Of a DNA stretch of 64,000 nt, positions 35,320 through 47,974 are shown piece by piece; positions within the stretch are counted from its first letter, which is position 1, and every line of letters begins with the position of its first letter. Location: assembly GCA_022385755.1 (NCBI GenBank), contig MU278365.1, positions 62,001-126,000 of the forward strand. Reading direction: 5' to 3'. The notes beneath the pieces are model-generated. The model was not told where the DNA came from. It ran no database searches and saw only the letters and a program-made list of their open reading frames with translations. Made by a program: the position numbers and the translations under genes. Origin of the DNA: Trametopsis cervina (lineage: Eukaryota > Basidiomycota > Agaricomycetes > Polyporales > Irpicaceae).

Positions 35320-38300
35320 TCACCCGCGAGGTGTATATCGAGGTGCTCCAGGATGCGTAGCTCCTGCGCCTGGTCCGCCTGGTCCACCCCCGGCGGTTCC
35401 GGGAGGTACAGGTAACTCGTGCTGCCAGAACGTATGCCACGAGTCCTGTAAGGTGTACCCGCTCTGACCTGTATGCAGTGGAACATGGCCTGCCGAGGTC
35501 GCTGGCGGTGTGACCTGCTGGTGATGGTGCTGTACATAGCTCGTGGCACCATGCATAGTCTGGGGACGGCTGTTCGTCGGCGTGGGCTGCTGGTGAGACT
35601 GGTAGTAGGCGTGACTATATTGTTGGTCGCTCGGACCGGCATAACGGTGATGCTGCTGCTGGCCTTGCTGCGCTTGCCAATGCTCTTGTTGGTACGGCGC
35701 ATCCGATGGACCCATTGCAAGAGGAGGAGCCTGTACGGGAACTGGTGCGTGAGCTTGAGGGGGTGCAGCCTGGACGGCGCCATACATGGGCACCGAGTAT
35801 GCTTGCTCCGGCGGCGAGACTTGTACTTGATGAGCGGGTAATAGCGGTTGCGGGTATCCGTGGGAAGGCGGCATATGATGACCTTGCTCTTCGTGAGTAG
35901 AGTGAGTGTATGTTGGGATAGACGGTGGCGGCGGGGGCGCAGCATGAGAGGGCCATTGCCAGGGGTGACCTTGAGGTTGCTCGTACTCTTGACTGTACAT
36001 CGTGCTCACATGAGGATCGGGAGCAGCGCCAGCGCTGAGAGGTGTAGTCTCCGCAGATGAAGCATTGCTCAAGTAGAAGGCTTGCTGGGCGTTGTATATC
36101 TGATTGTCAAGCTCTCCCTCGAACGCGCGCATCTGGTCCACAAGCATTGGGTGGACAGCGTTGCCATATATCTCCAAAATATGAGGACTGTTAGAAGCGC
36201 TCGTAGCTGACGCGTCTGTACTCGAGTGTGCAGTGGGGGACAGAGAAGAGCGCGATGGGTCAGAATCTGTAGGTGTCATCGTCGAGTCGGGAGTGTGGCC
36301 GGGAGATGCGCGTATGTGTGATTTTGAACGACCTCGAGAGCTCTGCGTCTTCGGAGCAGATTTCGTAGCGACAGTTCGCGTTCGTCCGCTGAAAATTGAG
36401 AGCTCATCGTTACCATCCCCGTCAGTTTGTGGGCCGCTCCTCGGAGTGAAGATATCTCTGCGCTGGAGCTGAAGGCCGTCGGTGTATGCTTTATATGCCT
36501 TGTCATGGAGCTTTCGGACGAGTGGCTGACAATAGGATTGTTGTATTAGCGAAGGGGAGGTACCTCGGAAAAGGGCTCACCAAGAATTTCACAGCACGAC
36601 CACCATATCGGGCAGCCTTGTCAAACAAGTCGTAGGCAAGTCGGAGTTCGCTAAAGGCAGCTTGTGCCGTCTTTGTACTACCTCCATGGGTGACAACTGA
36701 GCCAAGCATTACCTGTTGCGACGAGCCCATCAGCAAACAGGTTTGGACTTACTACAAGACTCCGAAAGACGGCTTACAGCGGAGGAAAAGGCATGGGTCC
36801 ATAACACCCAGAAGCGAGCAATTTGAACAGGGTTGATGTTAAACTGCTCGCGAAGCGTGAAGATCATAGCACAAGCCGCGCGATACCCCGCAAGGAAGGA
36901 TGGCGCGTACTGACTTCGTAAGGGATCTGTCGGATAATCCTTGAGGGCTTGGGCGAAAAACGTCCTGTGGACATAGAGCATAGCTACAACACAGTAGTCA
37001 GCGCATGGCGGACGTTCAAAGTGGTAGGAGCAGGCGCACTCAGTTCCCGGTAGTTGATGGCCATGAAGTGCTTCATTGTCTCGCTCAGCGAAGCGTTCCG
37101 AGGAGGGTCGCCTTGAGCGTACTTCGGCAATGCTACGTCACGGATACGCCGATCAAGCTCAAGGATGAGGGAGTACTTTGGTGCTCTGGACTGCAGAGTT
37201 ACTTCTACAACTGCCGAGACACACTCCTTGCCCCAAAGCGCTTTCCAGGCCGGGACTGAGAAAAGAAGGTTTAGAGATAGACCAAATGCTATGGAGAGCG
37301 TCAACGTACAACTAAGTACCTTCGAGCCATCATCATCCAAGGTCTCATCAGGGTCCGCTGGCAGCTCGCAATCAACAAATGGGAGTGAAAAGGATGGAAG
37401 TCGACCCGTGGCGAGACTCTGTTCGCCATACAGATTAAAGGAGATATCAATGGCGGAGAGACAAGCGCACAAACCTGCCAGCAGTCAGTGATGAACAGCT
37501 CCCAGAATAAGGCGCGTCTCTTCTGCACTTCAGACGGTGGTAACTTCCATCTCGCGCAATCCCGGTCTGAAACGAGGCCATATTAAGAACTGAGAATCAA
37601 GATAACGAAGGAATTGCACGAACGAAGGCCAATCTGAATGCCTATAAGTGAGTAATAGGTGCAACAGCTCATTGTAGAGACAAGTACTCACACTTTGCGC
37701 CAACTTGCAGCTTAAGCCCATTAACGCCCATGTACTTTCAATACTATTCTCCCCCGCAACAAGACCCTAGACAGGTTTCAATAATGTGATGTGCACAAGC
37801 AGCTGATAAACCTTACCTGGTAAATTCCCATGAGACTCAGAGTTTGGACCGTAGCTACACTGGGAGGCCTATCCAACACGGGTTCCAAGTTCAATGAGGC
37901 CCTTGTCAGCTCGTAATACGTCGACGCCTCTTTGTTGTACGGTGCAGGCATCAATTGTGGATCCGTGAGGGCGCCAAAACAGAACACTACGAACAATAAG
38001 GCAAGCTCATGTGCGGTACCTGTGGTATTTGCGGATCGCGCAGCGGCCGAGGCAAACGCTGAAACCGGCACGCCGAATTCTCCAGGAGACCCGCCTTGCG
38101 AAGGAGGACTTTCCGCCGCTGGGGGTGCATTCATCCGAGCCTCAACGTAAAACACTGGAAGGAGCTCCTCGAGCAGTTGACGCTGCCTAATAGCACCGAA
38201 GAACCACGGAGCCTGTTCAAGATAGAGCTTCGCCAACGCCTCGGCTCTTGGCCACTCTGGAAGATAATCAATTAAGCCTTGCATTGTATCCGCTGCGTCG

Positions 38301-39338
38301 AGTTGTATGCTTGTAGTTGGGAATGTTCGTGCAAGTTCCTGGATGTTGGATGGTAACAGCGCGTCTTCGTCATCCGCAACGTGTTCCTGTCCGGGTTTCT
38401 CGCCCTGTGATAGTCACTAAGAACGCCTTGCTCTGGTCCGCAGTCGCATCAGCCTTTTCAATGCTTTCACGGAGCTAAAACGTCTGCGAAGAAGGGTTTC
38501 GCCATTGAATATACGACGCTTGACCTGCTTCTCAGAAGTTTTAAGGTCGTGAAAGCATTGAAATTGCTAAGATGAGTATATAATACTCACCAACAAAAGA
38601 CTCTGAAACGGAATCATACTCAGCCAAGCGACAACGCCAAAGAACTAACTACTTACTTCTGACCCCGCGGACCACCCGTAATATTTCGCAGCTCCATCGT
38701 CTTGGATATTCAGAGTTCCAAAATGGTCAATGGACTGCTCATCTGTGTCTGTGCGCTGGCCCGTAGCTTCGTTGTATCCCTGGTTGCTCGCTGAATGGAG
38801 TTCGAGCCCAGACTTGATGGAGAGCAAATCTGGGCGTAAGAGCGGATGAGATTCGCGGGTGGTACTCGACTGTAGTATTGCGAGCCCGTCTTCAAGTTGC
38901 CGAATCCTATCGCTCATTTCGGTAATCTTTTTGTGGAGACGGTCGGTGTCCGCTAGTATGAATCTGCGTGCATGATATCACATCATCAGGCGTTTCACAA
39001 TACCGAAGCAGCAGTGATATGGCGAGTACAGATGATGCACGACGACGACTACAGGTAAGCTTCCGCGAGCCTAATTTGTCAGCGTCATACACGTACCTGG
39101 TGCCCTGGCCAGTCGTTAGACTGCCATTGGGGCATATCGACGCACACCCACGGCGTTTGCAGGAGGAGCATGGGACTGTTTTGTCACATTTGAGCTTCAA
39201 CCTACGACATTCTGCGCAAGAAATCGCGCCCCTTGCGCGCTTGAACTCTTGCTCCTGTGCTTTGGTGGTATGTTCTTTGTCGACACTACTGGAAGCTCGT
39301 GCGTTAGAGGCACGAGGAGCCTGAGGCATCGTAAACAC
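35320..39338 (-). CDS. Zn2Cys6 fungal transcription factor with fungal_trans domain
   Basis: This is a long regulator, transcribed from 39338. The zinc cluster CAECRRLKLKCDKTVPC is followed by SSCKRRGCASIC, giving all six cysteines with usual spacing. A short coiled coil, MSDRIRQLEDGLAILQSS, follows after an intron. The fungal_trans region runs over many small exons and includes APWFFGAIRQRQLLEELLPV, PSVATVQTLSLMGIYQ, STWALMGLSCKLAQS-IGLH and RRALFWELFITDCWQ-SLATG, the central motif. Further on are KHFMAINYRELT and QFNINPVQIARFWVLWTHAF. From about 36480 to 35320 the tail is low complexity, rich in Pro, Gln, His and Tyr, ending GAPRYTPRG. It may act as an activation domain. The start could also be MPQAPRASNARASSS, three residues in. 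Confidence 0.9.
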
Positions 39339-39766
39339 GGAGCGTTCAGCGTGAAGGGGAGGTGGTTAGTCTCGGGAGAGACTACAGCATCGCACTCAGG
39401 GTCGAAGACTGCGTGACGGTGTTGGAAAGAGTAAGGGCGGGCTACTAGGTTTGGTTATGGGTTGCAGTGAGCGTTCGATTGAATGCTTTGACGGCGGTGG
39501 CCAGTACTTACCACGGCCGGCGTCTCCCGTGACACGATCGAGCATGGCCGTAAAAGGTAAGTTGCCGATTGCTTCCGTCCGACTTTCTTTGTTCATTCCA
39601 ACAATGATCGTCATTACTACTTGTGTTATAGTTCTAGTTCTGTGATACACGCTCGCAAGAAACCGAATCTACTCTGTAGTCTTTACCGGATAGCCATTGG
39701 CACCTGTCGTGTTATAGACGGGTGTCGAGTCCTCTGCTCCGCGGGCATAAACCATTTCTCGAAGCC
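39339..39766. other. upstream region of the Zn2Cys6 gene
   Basis: This lies between the regulator's start and the 3' end of BAH paralogue 2. A minus-strand frame at 39396-39650 has no known motif and is treated as chance or leader sequence. Confidence 0.35.
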
Positions 39767-41280
39767 TCAAATAGCCACCGGAAAGTCTCCCTTACAAACG
39801 GGACAGCGAAGCGCAAAATTCGGCTGCACATAGTCCTCACGGGAGCGTGCCGCGCGTTCCCAATAAGGAGCATATGGGCTCGCCAAGATCCTGAACGTCG
39901 GCAAAGCATTCCACACATCCCTGTACTCGGATTCGACTTGCCACCAGCTCGCACTCAACCGAGACAGCATCTCGTCTAGGAAGCTGTGACCGCCACTTAG
40001 TTCTTGATATAGCAGACGCCTCGCAAGAACAACATCCCGCGCGTTCCCAGTTGCACTCAGCGCGCCGCGATTGGCCTGACGCACGATAGGCCGTGCAGCA
40101 ACGCGGATGATACAGTCCGGAAGATCGAGTGGACCTTTCTTCAGCGACTCCAAGGTGGCAATGAGTGAGTCGCATTCGGAGCCTGTCTTGCCTCGGGTCG
40201 GTTTGGAGTACAGGTATTTGACGAACAGGGGATGTGGCTCATCAGAATCTGGGTCAGCAGCCAAGAGCCGGAGGACCCGTGAGCTCGCAAACCCACGCTC
40301 GTCCTCCACGTACTTCGGTACGAGACATGCTTCATGGAACCATCTTCCGCATGACGAACGAGGACAGAAGTGCATGATGTCTGCAGATAGTTCAAGACTT
40401 TTGATACGTTGAGCAAGGAAGTGGCACCTGAGATGTCTACTGACTTACGGAGATGGCTGTCGCGTGAGGAAGGCGTTCTCATGGTAGAACGCTGCAAGAG
40501 CAGCTTGTGATAGCTCCGGGTTTGTTACTTGGGGATGGTATAGTGTCTTGCAAGTGGGAACGCATTGGCGCGGCGAGGGCCTCACCACCCCGGACTGCAC
40601 TTTCACTGTGAACCGTTGGAAATACGCATCTTCAGGGATACCAATGGCGTCCGGGTCTTCCTCCGGATACTCATAGACCCATGTGACACCTGATGAATTG
40701 AGTGAGCCACCGGAACCGCTTTCTCACCCGAGGAGCGAATTACACTGGAAACATTCTCCTCGGAGGACTTCTTCTCTGTCCGACATGAGCCTTTCATTAT
40801 TGGACATACCGTTGGTATCGCTGTAGCCAGCAGCATTATGAGACTTTGGCACATACTGTTCGTGTACATTACTCACAGATTTTGAAGCGGAACGTCACTG
40901 AGATCCTTGGCAGAGTAATACCATCGGACCAATACCCATACTTCCTGGGCGTCCTTTGGACCTTGCCTGCGGCGGATGCTCATGATTCTTGCCAGCCACT
41001 CATTATCTTCATCATCATCTGGATCATTCAAGATGACACTGGTATTGCACACTATTAGCCTCCGTACAGTCAACGAGGCTCCCAGCACTCACTCATCACC
41101 TTTCCGAAAGCTTACACCGCCGTGTACGAACGAGCCTCCAACTTCCATGTACTTCCATTCTTCCTCCGTAGGAGTAGGTGATTCGCTCGGATCGTTTGCG
41201 ACACGTCCAAAAGGGGTAGCCAGCTTAGTCTTCTTCGCCTTCTTGCTCCTAGCAGGCTTGCCACTCTTGCGCTTCGGCAT
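39767..41280 (-). CDS. BAH-domain / zinc-finger protein (paralogue 2)
   Basis: This is a paralogue of the gene at 33170-34730. It starts at 41280 with MPKRKSGKPARSKKAKKTK, a basic N-terminus, then WKYMEVGGSFVHGGVSFRKG. The BAH-like part continues in the next exon with DDDEDNEWLARIMSIRRRQG and VWVLVRWYYSAKDLSDVPL. A later exon reads DAIGIPEDAYFQRFTVKVQS, matching the DFFQRF motif of paralogue 1. The last exon has MHFCPRSSCGRWFHEACLVP, then RVLRLLAADPDSDEPHPLF, ARDVVLARRLLYQELSGGHS and ILASPYAPYWERAARSRED. It ends CPVCKGDFPVAI at 39767. The Cys/His layout suggests a PHD-type finger closed by the final Cys pair. The partner and target are unknown. Confidence 0.75.
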
Positions 41281-41968
41281 GTTGAGGTCAGTGTGCAAGG
41301 GAACACAGGCAGCACGCCCCAGCACCACGCCAAAAGGTCGCCGCTGAGGGCTGCAGAACGGGAGTATAGAGCCCGTATCGCGGCGCCATTGTATACGTAA
41401 AGGCCGTTTTGGTGGCCTGCCAGAATTGTCACACGCGAAGGGAGGTCGGATACATGCAGGTCAGAAGCAACTGCATTGTACTCAGGTCACGTGTAAGATC
41501 GATGATGTCACGTGGCCGTATGCAATAAGGTTTCGGTGTGACGGGTCCAACGAGTCCTGCGCGGCATGCTATCACACGTCATGGTGCAGTACAGTGTATG
41601 TCCCTTGCGCATTTCGTTTCGCGGTGGACGTGACCACAGGCGCAATGCCACGTTCTGCCCGCCAAAGGTAGCGCTCAGGGAATTGTAAAGCGTGTGAGGG
41701 TACAGCAGGCGGACAGCAGCGCTCACAATCAGCTGTAAGTTGCATACTTCACGTAGTGTGGATAGACTTTGAACTACTGACTAAACATGACGCGTCTTAC
41801 GCGGCTTTACAGCAGAGTATGAGCCGCCGACAGACGTTAACCGATTGCACCGTCCGTTGCGTCTCGGGCATGCAGCCCCGCGGGATATGGCTATAAGGAC
41901 GGCCTTCCAGCCGGAACGGGTATCATCTCTCCTTCATCCACATCCCCAGTAGGACCTTCCTCCAAGCC
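41281..41968. promoter_or_regulatory. divergent promoter region with TATA-like element
   Basis: This lies between BAH paralogue 2 and the short-chain dehydrogenase. A ctataagga element at 41891 is 78 nt upstream of the dehydrogenase start, a suitable TATA position. No gene was seen. Confidence 0.4.
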
Positions 41969-43048
41969 ATGCCTTCGTACGCAATTACAGGTGGCTCCCG
42001 CGGTCTGGGGGTGCGTACCTACGTCTTCACACTACTCCAAGTTACCTAAACACCATTGTTGTGACAGCTTGCCCTTGTTCGCGCATTGAGCGCTGACTCC
42101 GACAACCTTGTCTTTGCCATCGTCCGCAGCGCAACGTCGGCCGAACAGCTGCACTCGTTTGTGAACGGCCATTCACACAAGAATGTGCACGTCATTGAGG
42201 CAGACATCGGCGACTCGACAACTTTGATCGTGCGTAGACTGCTCGCTACCTGTACATGTTCGGCTTCATGTGTTTGTATCAGTCTGCGGCAGAACAAGTA
42301 GCTAAGGTGACCAGCGGACGACTGGATGTGTTAATCAATAATGCAGCGATGGTGGGAGACGAGAGGAGCCTCCTTCCACCAGATGGATTGTAAGCTTATG
42401 AGGTCATCATATGAGAATGAGTCTCTTGCTCACGCTCGAAATGCAGCCCTAGCCCGGAGGTCCTGGAAAAAGATCTGGTTAAATTCGTATGTCACCTCTG
42501 CCAGATGGCCGTGTATGGGCTGAACATGCACCACCCACACAGTTTAGGCTTAACACTATCGGCCCCATCCACACCATCAACGCGTTCCTCCCTCTTCTCC
42601 GCGCCGGCACAATGAAGAAGTGCGTCAACATCTCCAGCACTGTGGCTTCACACAAGATAACAAACGCGGTGGACCTTGATGACGTTATAGGCTACGGCAT
42701 GTCCAAGGCTGCACTTAACCTTGCGAATGCGAAGTATGCGGCTCGGTTCAGAGGAGAGGGCATTGTTTTCCTTGCCGTCGATCCGGGATTAATGAAGACC
42801 ATGCCTCCTCGTGCGTCGACAGCTTCCTCTACCTTATGACCACATTGACCGAATTCCGTACCCGTTTAGCACAAGATATATATATTGTCAACCTCTCTGC
42901 GAAAATACGAAGCAAAAATCCGACTTTCGAGGGAGACATCACTCCTGACACGTCCGCCCGTGACATAGTTGCTCTTATTAATAGGGCCACCATTGCAGAT
43001 TCTGGCAAGTTCGTGCACCGTGATGGCACGGAGGCTGACGACGTCTAA
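41969..43048 (+). CDS. short-chain dehydrogenase/reductase
   Basis: This is an NAD(P)-dependent oxidoreductase with a Rossmann fold; its substrate is unknown. It starts MPSYAITGGSRGLG, with the glycine-rich cofactor loop split by an intron, then LALVRALSADSDNLVFAIVR. NNAAMVGDE carries the NNA motif. A later exon reads FRLNTIGPIHTINAFLPLLR, KCVNISSTVASHK with the catalytic serine, and GYGMSKAALNLANAKYAARF with YxxxK. DPGLMKTMPP leads to a last intron of about 58 nt with gtgcgt. The final exon gives KNPTFEGDITPDTSARDIVA and ends RDGTEADDV at 43048. The layout matches small cytosolic fungal SDRs of the sniffer-like type. A catalytic Ser-Tyr-Lys set is present, so it should be active. Confidence 0.88.
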
Positions 43049-43431
43049 CGTCGAGCATTCCATTGACTCTGCGTGGTAGAGCGTATGTACAATATCAATG
43101 CTATTTCCACCGTAACGTGGTCGTAGTTGCTACCGCAGCGGTTGTTTGCATATACTGAACTAGTGCTGGTGTGGTATAAGTTGGTATACTGTGGTATAAA
43201 CTGGTATAGCGCGATATAGGTTGGTATATGCTGCTGAGAGCTCTACTCTGATTGCCCGATGTAATCTCTCGATTCGAAGCGAACATTCTGCCATACATGG
43301 TATAAGCTCATCCATAAATGGCAACTATCTTCGATCGTCCGGATTGGGCCTCGATCAATCACTTCGAACGCACGATCTGAGGCCGTCGAGTCGTCGAAGT
43401 ACACAAATCCCTCGAGAAGACTATCCTGAGG
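43049..43431. other. intergenic with short ggtata repeats
   Basis: The stretch 43158-43230 carries several irregular copies of a ggtata(t/a) motif spaced about 15 bp apart. I see no gene. It is 5' flank of the Rds1-like gene. Confidence 0.4.
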
Positions 43432-43440
43432 GTATATATA
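43432..43440 (+). promoter_or_regulatory. TATA box and pyrimidine-rich leader of the Rds1-like gene
   Basis: A tatatata element lies about 130 nt upstream of the start at 43566. A strongly C/T-rich stretch fills most of the space between them (43460-43560). This is the usual layout of highly expressed fungal genes. Confidence 0.55.
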
Positions 43441-43565
43441 CCTGTCCTCAATGTTCGTTTTCTCCTTGTGCCCACCTTCACGTTCCACCAAGGTGTCCTT
43501 TCATTTTCCCCCACAGCCTATCCCCACCTTTTTCCGTCCTCACCATCCCCACTCCCACACACAAG

Positions 43566-44699
43566 ATGTTCCGCTTCAAGGCCATCCTCCTCGCGTTGTG
43601 CGTTGCCACTACCACTCTGGCCGCTCCCCACCTTGCCCCTCGTAAGGACGGCGTGACAGGTGAGTCCATCGTGCACTTTGTAAACACCACAGGGTTGATC
43701 GAGGAGCGTCGGACGATAGATACCGAGGTACTGCAGTTCGCGCTCACGCTCGAACATCTCGAGAACACCTTCTACAACGAAGCCCTCAGCAAGTTTGACG
43801 AGCAGGCATTCCTCGATGCCGGCTTTCCCTCATGGGTCCGTGGACGCTTCGAACAGATCAAGGAACATGAACAGACGCACGTCGACTTCTTGACGAAAGC
43901 GCTTGGAGATGCTGCGACCAAGCCCTGCACATATGATTTGTGAGCCGCATAATCCTACGAAGCTTTCCGTACTCATACTTGGTGTGTTAGCCCGTACAAC
44001 GACCCCAAGTCGTTTGCCGCATTGTCAATGGCGCTAGAGTCTATCGGTGCTTCCGCGTACATGGGCGCCGCACACTTCCTCGAGAACGAAACCACCCTCA
44101 CTGAAGCAGCGGTAAGTGGCTGTGATCCCCCAGATCAAGGAGAACTATTCGCTCACAATAAAAAAAGTCTATCCTCGCAGTAGAGTCACGTCATGCGGCA
44201 TGGGTTGCGTCCGCTGTCCTCAAAGGCTCTGCCTGGGATGGTGCATTTGAAACCCCTCTTACACCTAACGGCGTCTACTCGCTCGCATGTACGTGGTGGC
44301 GGGTTATGTCCTGGGATTCTGCTTCTGACTTGAGATCTTCACGCAGCTCAATTCATAGTATCTTGCCCCGCTAGCAACCCTAAGCTTCCTGTTATGGCAC
44401 TTCCGAAGTTGGCCATCGAGCCCGCAAACCCGACAGCTGGGCAGCGTATCAAGTTCAGCTACAAGCATGACGAAGTGAAGGCGGACGGAGCGAAGCTCTA
44501 CATTGCCTGGTTCGATGGCGTTGAAGTACAGTATTCGGAACTCGGCGGCGACGATATGGCATCCGTCCCCGAAGGATTACAAGGAACCGTATACGGAGCC
44601 ATTGTCAAGGACAAGGTGTCGAACCCTACGGACCAAGTCATCTTGACTGGTCTCGTCATGTTCGAGATCGGTTTCCCGTCTTACGCGGGCAACCCCTGA
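43566..44699 (+). CDS. secreted Rds1-like ferritin-domain protein
   Basis: This resembles the stress-responsive Rds1 group, which carry a ferritin-like domain. The start MFRFKAILLALCVATTTLAA is a signal peptide. The helical domain follows: EVLQFALTLEHLENTFYNEA, then FEQIKEHEQTHVDFLTKAL. After an intron it continues with FAALSMALESIGASAYMGAA, and after another with SILAVESRHAAWVASAV. The E-x2-H pairs (EHEQTH, ESRH) and the acidic residues in helices one and three could bind two metal ions. The C-terminal exon is beta-rich: KLAIEPANPTAGQRIKFSYK to FEIGFPSYAGNP. It is about 310 residues. Metal binding and function are inferred from the family. Confidence 0.88.
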
Positions 44700-45007
44700 G
44701 TTACGCGGCCATGATAGCCTTTGGGATTTCTGGGATTTCTATGGGAATGTATGGTTCTATGTGACCTCGGATAAAGGGTCTTATATGCGTGTATGCCTTT
44801 TTATGTCAATATGCATGTTAGGATTTATAGTACCTGCTAGAGCAGAGTTGTGCTGCTGCTCCGACGTGAACTTACTGCCGGCGAAGGGTAAAGCAAATAC
44901 ATTGGATATAACACAACATATCTCCAAGCAAAGAGTCCGAGTACAACTGTCGGAAAGCGACTTCAACGCCGTGAGCGAGATGAGTACGACGTCAAAGGCT
45001 TACCTAT
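44700..45007. other. convergent 3' spacer, no gene seen
   Basis: This lies between the Rds1-like gene and the 3' end of the minus-strand reductase. A 10-bp repeat, ttctgggatttctgggattt-like, occurs near 44720-44740. The plus frame at 44761-45030 has no recognised motif. Confidence 0.4.
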
Positions 45008-45996
45008 CTAAATTTTCTTCGCAACTCTGATCTGCTCCTTCTGAGCGTCGGCCACTAGTTTGTTGAGCAGTGCTTCCGGCAAAAACCCCGTCGACCAGAG
45101 CTGAACGGCGTGTGGGAGGTAAGCGAACACCTTACGCTTTCCACAGCCAATCTTGGCAACCAGGCTCTTCGCGAACGTCTGTGTGTCCGGAGCGAACAGG
45201 CCCTGGTCGACACGATTAGAGTTTGAAACGACACTGCCGACAGACAGGTACATCATAGAGACGTTGGAGGCCTCGAAGAAGCGTTCGTCCGCATCGAGGG
45301 TGATACTGAGCTGACGGAGGAAGGCCTTTGTGGCACCGTAGGGAATTAGGCCTGGGATGGGCATGTCGGCTGCGACGGAACCGACGTAGACGAGTTGGAC
45401 AGGGCCGCGAGCGGTGCGTAGCTTGGGGAGGAGGGCGCGGGTGAGCAGCCAGGGGAAAATGGCGTTGCGGTTCAGGTCGCTGAAGAGGGTCTCTGTGGGG
45501 ATAGTGTCCACTCTGTGGGGGAACAGTCAGCATCGCGTCTTGGGGTCACGCGACCAAGGGTATGAGCGAGGATACGTTACCTTGAAGCTTTCATCTCCGT
45601 GCCCCCGACATTATGTATCACAAGCGTGATCTCGATGTCCTCCCACTGCTTCAACGCGCCCTCAAAGTCGACATCCGCCGCGCTCGCGTCCGCAATCCAG
45701 AGCTTGACGTCGCGCTTGACCACCGGGTCGCTCGCCAGGATCTCCTGCTGCACCTTCGCGAGCTTCTCGGCGCTGCGGCCATGGATGACGAGGTTGAAGC
45801 CGCGCGCGTAGAGCTCGTGCGCGACAGCCTTGCCGATCCCGTCTGACGCGCCAGTGACGAGGGCGTATGGGGCATGGCCGTATAGGTAGCGGCCGTACGC
45901 AGGCCGCTGGAGGAGGTGCGTGTAGAGGAATGAGGAAAGGTCGTATGCGGCTTTGAGGGCGACGGCGCCACCGAGGGCAGTGAGGGCTGTCGACAT
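45008..45996 (-). CDS. membrane short-chain dehydrogenase, HSD17B12/3-ketoacyl-CoA reductase-like
   Basis: This SDR is built like the ER very-long-chain 3-oxoacyl-CoA reductases (Kar/HSD17B12). It starts at 45996 with MSTALTALGGAVALKAAYDL, a hydrophobic N-terminus. The cofactor loop YALVTGASDGIGKAVAHEL is followed by GFNLVIHGRSAEKLAKVQQE and VIHNVGG. After one intron the second exon has LNRNAIFPWLLTRALLPKLR, LVYVGSVAADMP and PYGATKAFLRQLS, which supply the Asn, Ser, Tyr and Lys residues. The product is about 310 residues and ends EQIRVAKKI, whose last lysines could serve as an ER-retention signal. The true substrate is not shown by the sequence. Confidence 0.85.
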
Positions 45997-47974
45997 GACA
46001 GAGAGTGGTTGCGATGATAGAGTGAGTGTGGGGGCCTGGGTGGCTGGAAAGAGGTCTTTACGGTAGCTTACATGCGGTGGGAGATTTACCTATGCAATGA
46101 TGGTGGTCACGGTCTCCGTGGGTAGCGGTCTCATCGGGTTGACCGGGTGTGAGAGATGTGGTACTTCCGGGCCGCCAAACTATTGCAAGTGCCATCTTGC
46201 GGCATTGCCCAATCTCTGCCTGTCCTGCGACCTGACCCCTAAGTCCTGGAAGTCCCAAATGTGGTGCTGGCTAAGGAATGCCTCATAGCGACGCCCTGCG
46301 GCACTGGAGATTGCAGGAGAGGTCAAGGATTCGTGTCTTCGTCCCACTTCGGGAATGGCACGCCTTCCGGAATTGCCTACGGTGGGAGTGCACTGGTACC
46401 ACTATATCCACTACCAGACTAACATATCTTAACTCCAGTTACTTGTGATCTATTGTAACACATCTTGCGCATAATGACGCACCACTCGTCAGCTTTAATG
46501 AACTCGAATGTGACAGAGGCGACGCCTGACACGCGTGCGTGCATATCATGCGAAGACAACGACTGACATCCTTGCATGCATATCATGGCAGAGGCAAGCA
46601 CTGACATGGATGTGCGCATATCGGGTAAAGAATTGCGCACTCTATACACACAACGCGGTGTGTGCTTTGCATAATACATAGAGGATCATCACACACTCAC
46701 TGTGCATGCCTGGAATGTGTCAAAGGATGGCACGGGGGAGCTTGGATTCCTCATCGTTGAAGCACTTTGGTGTTCAAGTAATCGTCGCAGGTCCCGCGTT
46801 CGTTCAAGCAGGCGACAAGCCGTTCGATTCGATCAAGACCCCCAGCACGGGGCGCAGTTGAGCGCCGTCTAGATTTTTTGCACCAGTGGCTTAGGCGGAT
46901 GTTCTCGACAAGAAAGATGCACTACCCACTAGCATCCCCGAGAATCTTGGCGATACCACGTCGCTACCTACGCCCCAACATGCAAGCATTTCTTGTGAGT
47001 ATTCTTCCTAACATTAACATGAATGTTTAGGTCCTCACGCGAGTTATTAGGTTTAAGGGGCCTCAGCCCCACACGCCTGATGGTCAGAAAACCTTCACTG
47101 ACTTGAGCCTACCTATGGACTAGGGGCTGTCATCCTGCTCGTTACGACCGCTCTCGACGTCCTGAATAATCTTTCCCCTGCTCATTCTATTTCTAATGTC
47201 CTCCAGAAGCACTGCCACGCTGCTGCAATTTGGATCCATGGGACATTGTCGCTTTCACGCAAGAATAGCCCCTGCTTCTATAGCCAATTCGCCGGCGCTG
47301 TCGCTCGACCCGTTGCTCCAGTTGCCATTGCCTAACGTTACGGTTCTTCAGCTTACAACCAAAGTCCTTTCTGGCTAGTTGTCTATACCCCTACTTGCCC
47401 TCACTATCGTAAGCAGTCTGCATGCTGTAGGCGCGCCATAGGACTCAAACCGTGCGTTTACGGATGAGAGTCAAATGAGGATACTGCTAATGCTGTCCCT
47501 TGCGCATGGTGGTTTTGGTTTGATTGGGTGTGTAATCTGTCTCCATTTCTATCGCCTACTGACACTATGATAGTCCCATGGCCTGCCCAACGTGGGAGCT
47601 CACTCTGAAGAACTTTAGGCACGGAGGCACAAGACAACAAAGCGCGTTCTGGGGCGCGTAGTTTACGCGACAGATGACACCAACTCTGTGCCCAAAATTC
47701 CATAGGCGACAAAGCCTCAGACATGGAACTTTCATCAGTCGCAGAAGCAGGTAAGCTGTGACCTTTTTATCGCAATGATATCATTCATCTGAGCACTTCT
47801 CGCTTTCCGACACATTTTGACGCAAGACTTGTACGTACAAACTTTGTGCCGACTTGTCGGCCTTAGACTGGATACTGAGGCTATAAAAGCAGGCCCTCTG
47901 ACAAGACCTCCCCCAAGTGCCTTTCGCTTCTCAGATAACGCCAACGCCAAATCATCTTCTCTAGTTACCTACTC
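45997..47974. other. 2-kb intergenic region, no supported gene
   Basis: Scattered short open stretches occur, for example IVAGPAFVQAGDKPFDSIK near 46780-46850, but no exon chain or family motif could be built. Short direct repeats of gcatatcatg occur near 46540-46590. The region may hold a decayed gene. Confidence 0.4.
47882..47889 (+). promoter_or_regulatory. TATA box of the PLC-like/lectin gene
   Basis: A tataaaag element lies about 90 nt upstream of the start codon at 47975. Confidence 0.55.

Noticed and set aside
35320..46000. Secondary-metabolite gene cluster (Zn2Cys6 factor plus two dehydrogenases)
   Set aside because: No polyketide, peptide or terpene synthase or P450 is present, and the neighbours are unrelated genes.
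46700..47400. Possible gene in the 2-kb gap (for example IVAGPAFVQAGDK)
   Set aside because: The frame breaks within 30 residues on each side and no good splice sites rescue it.
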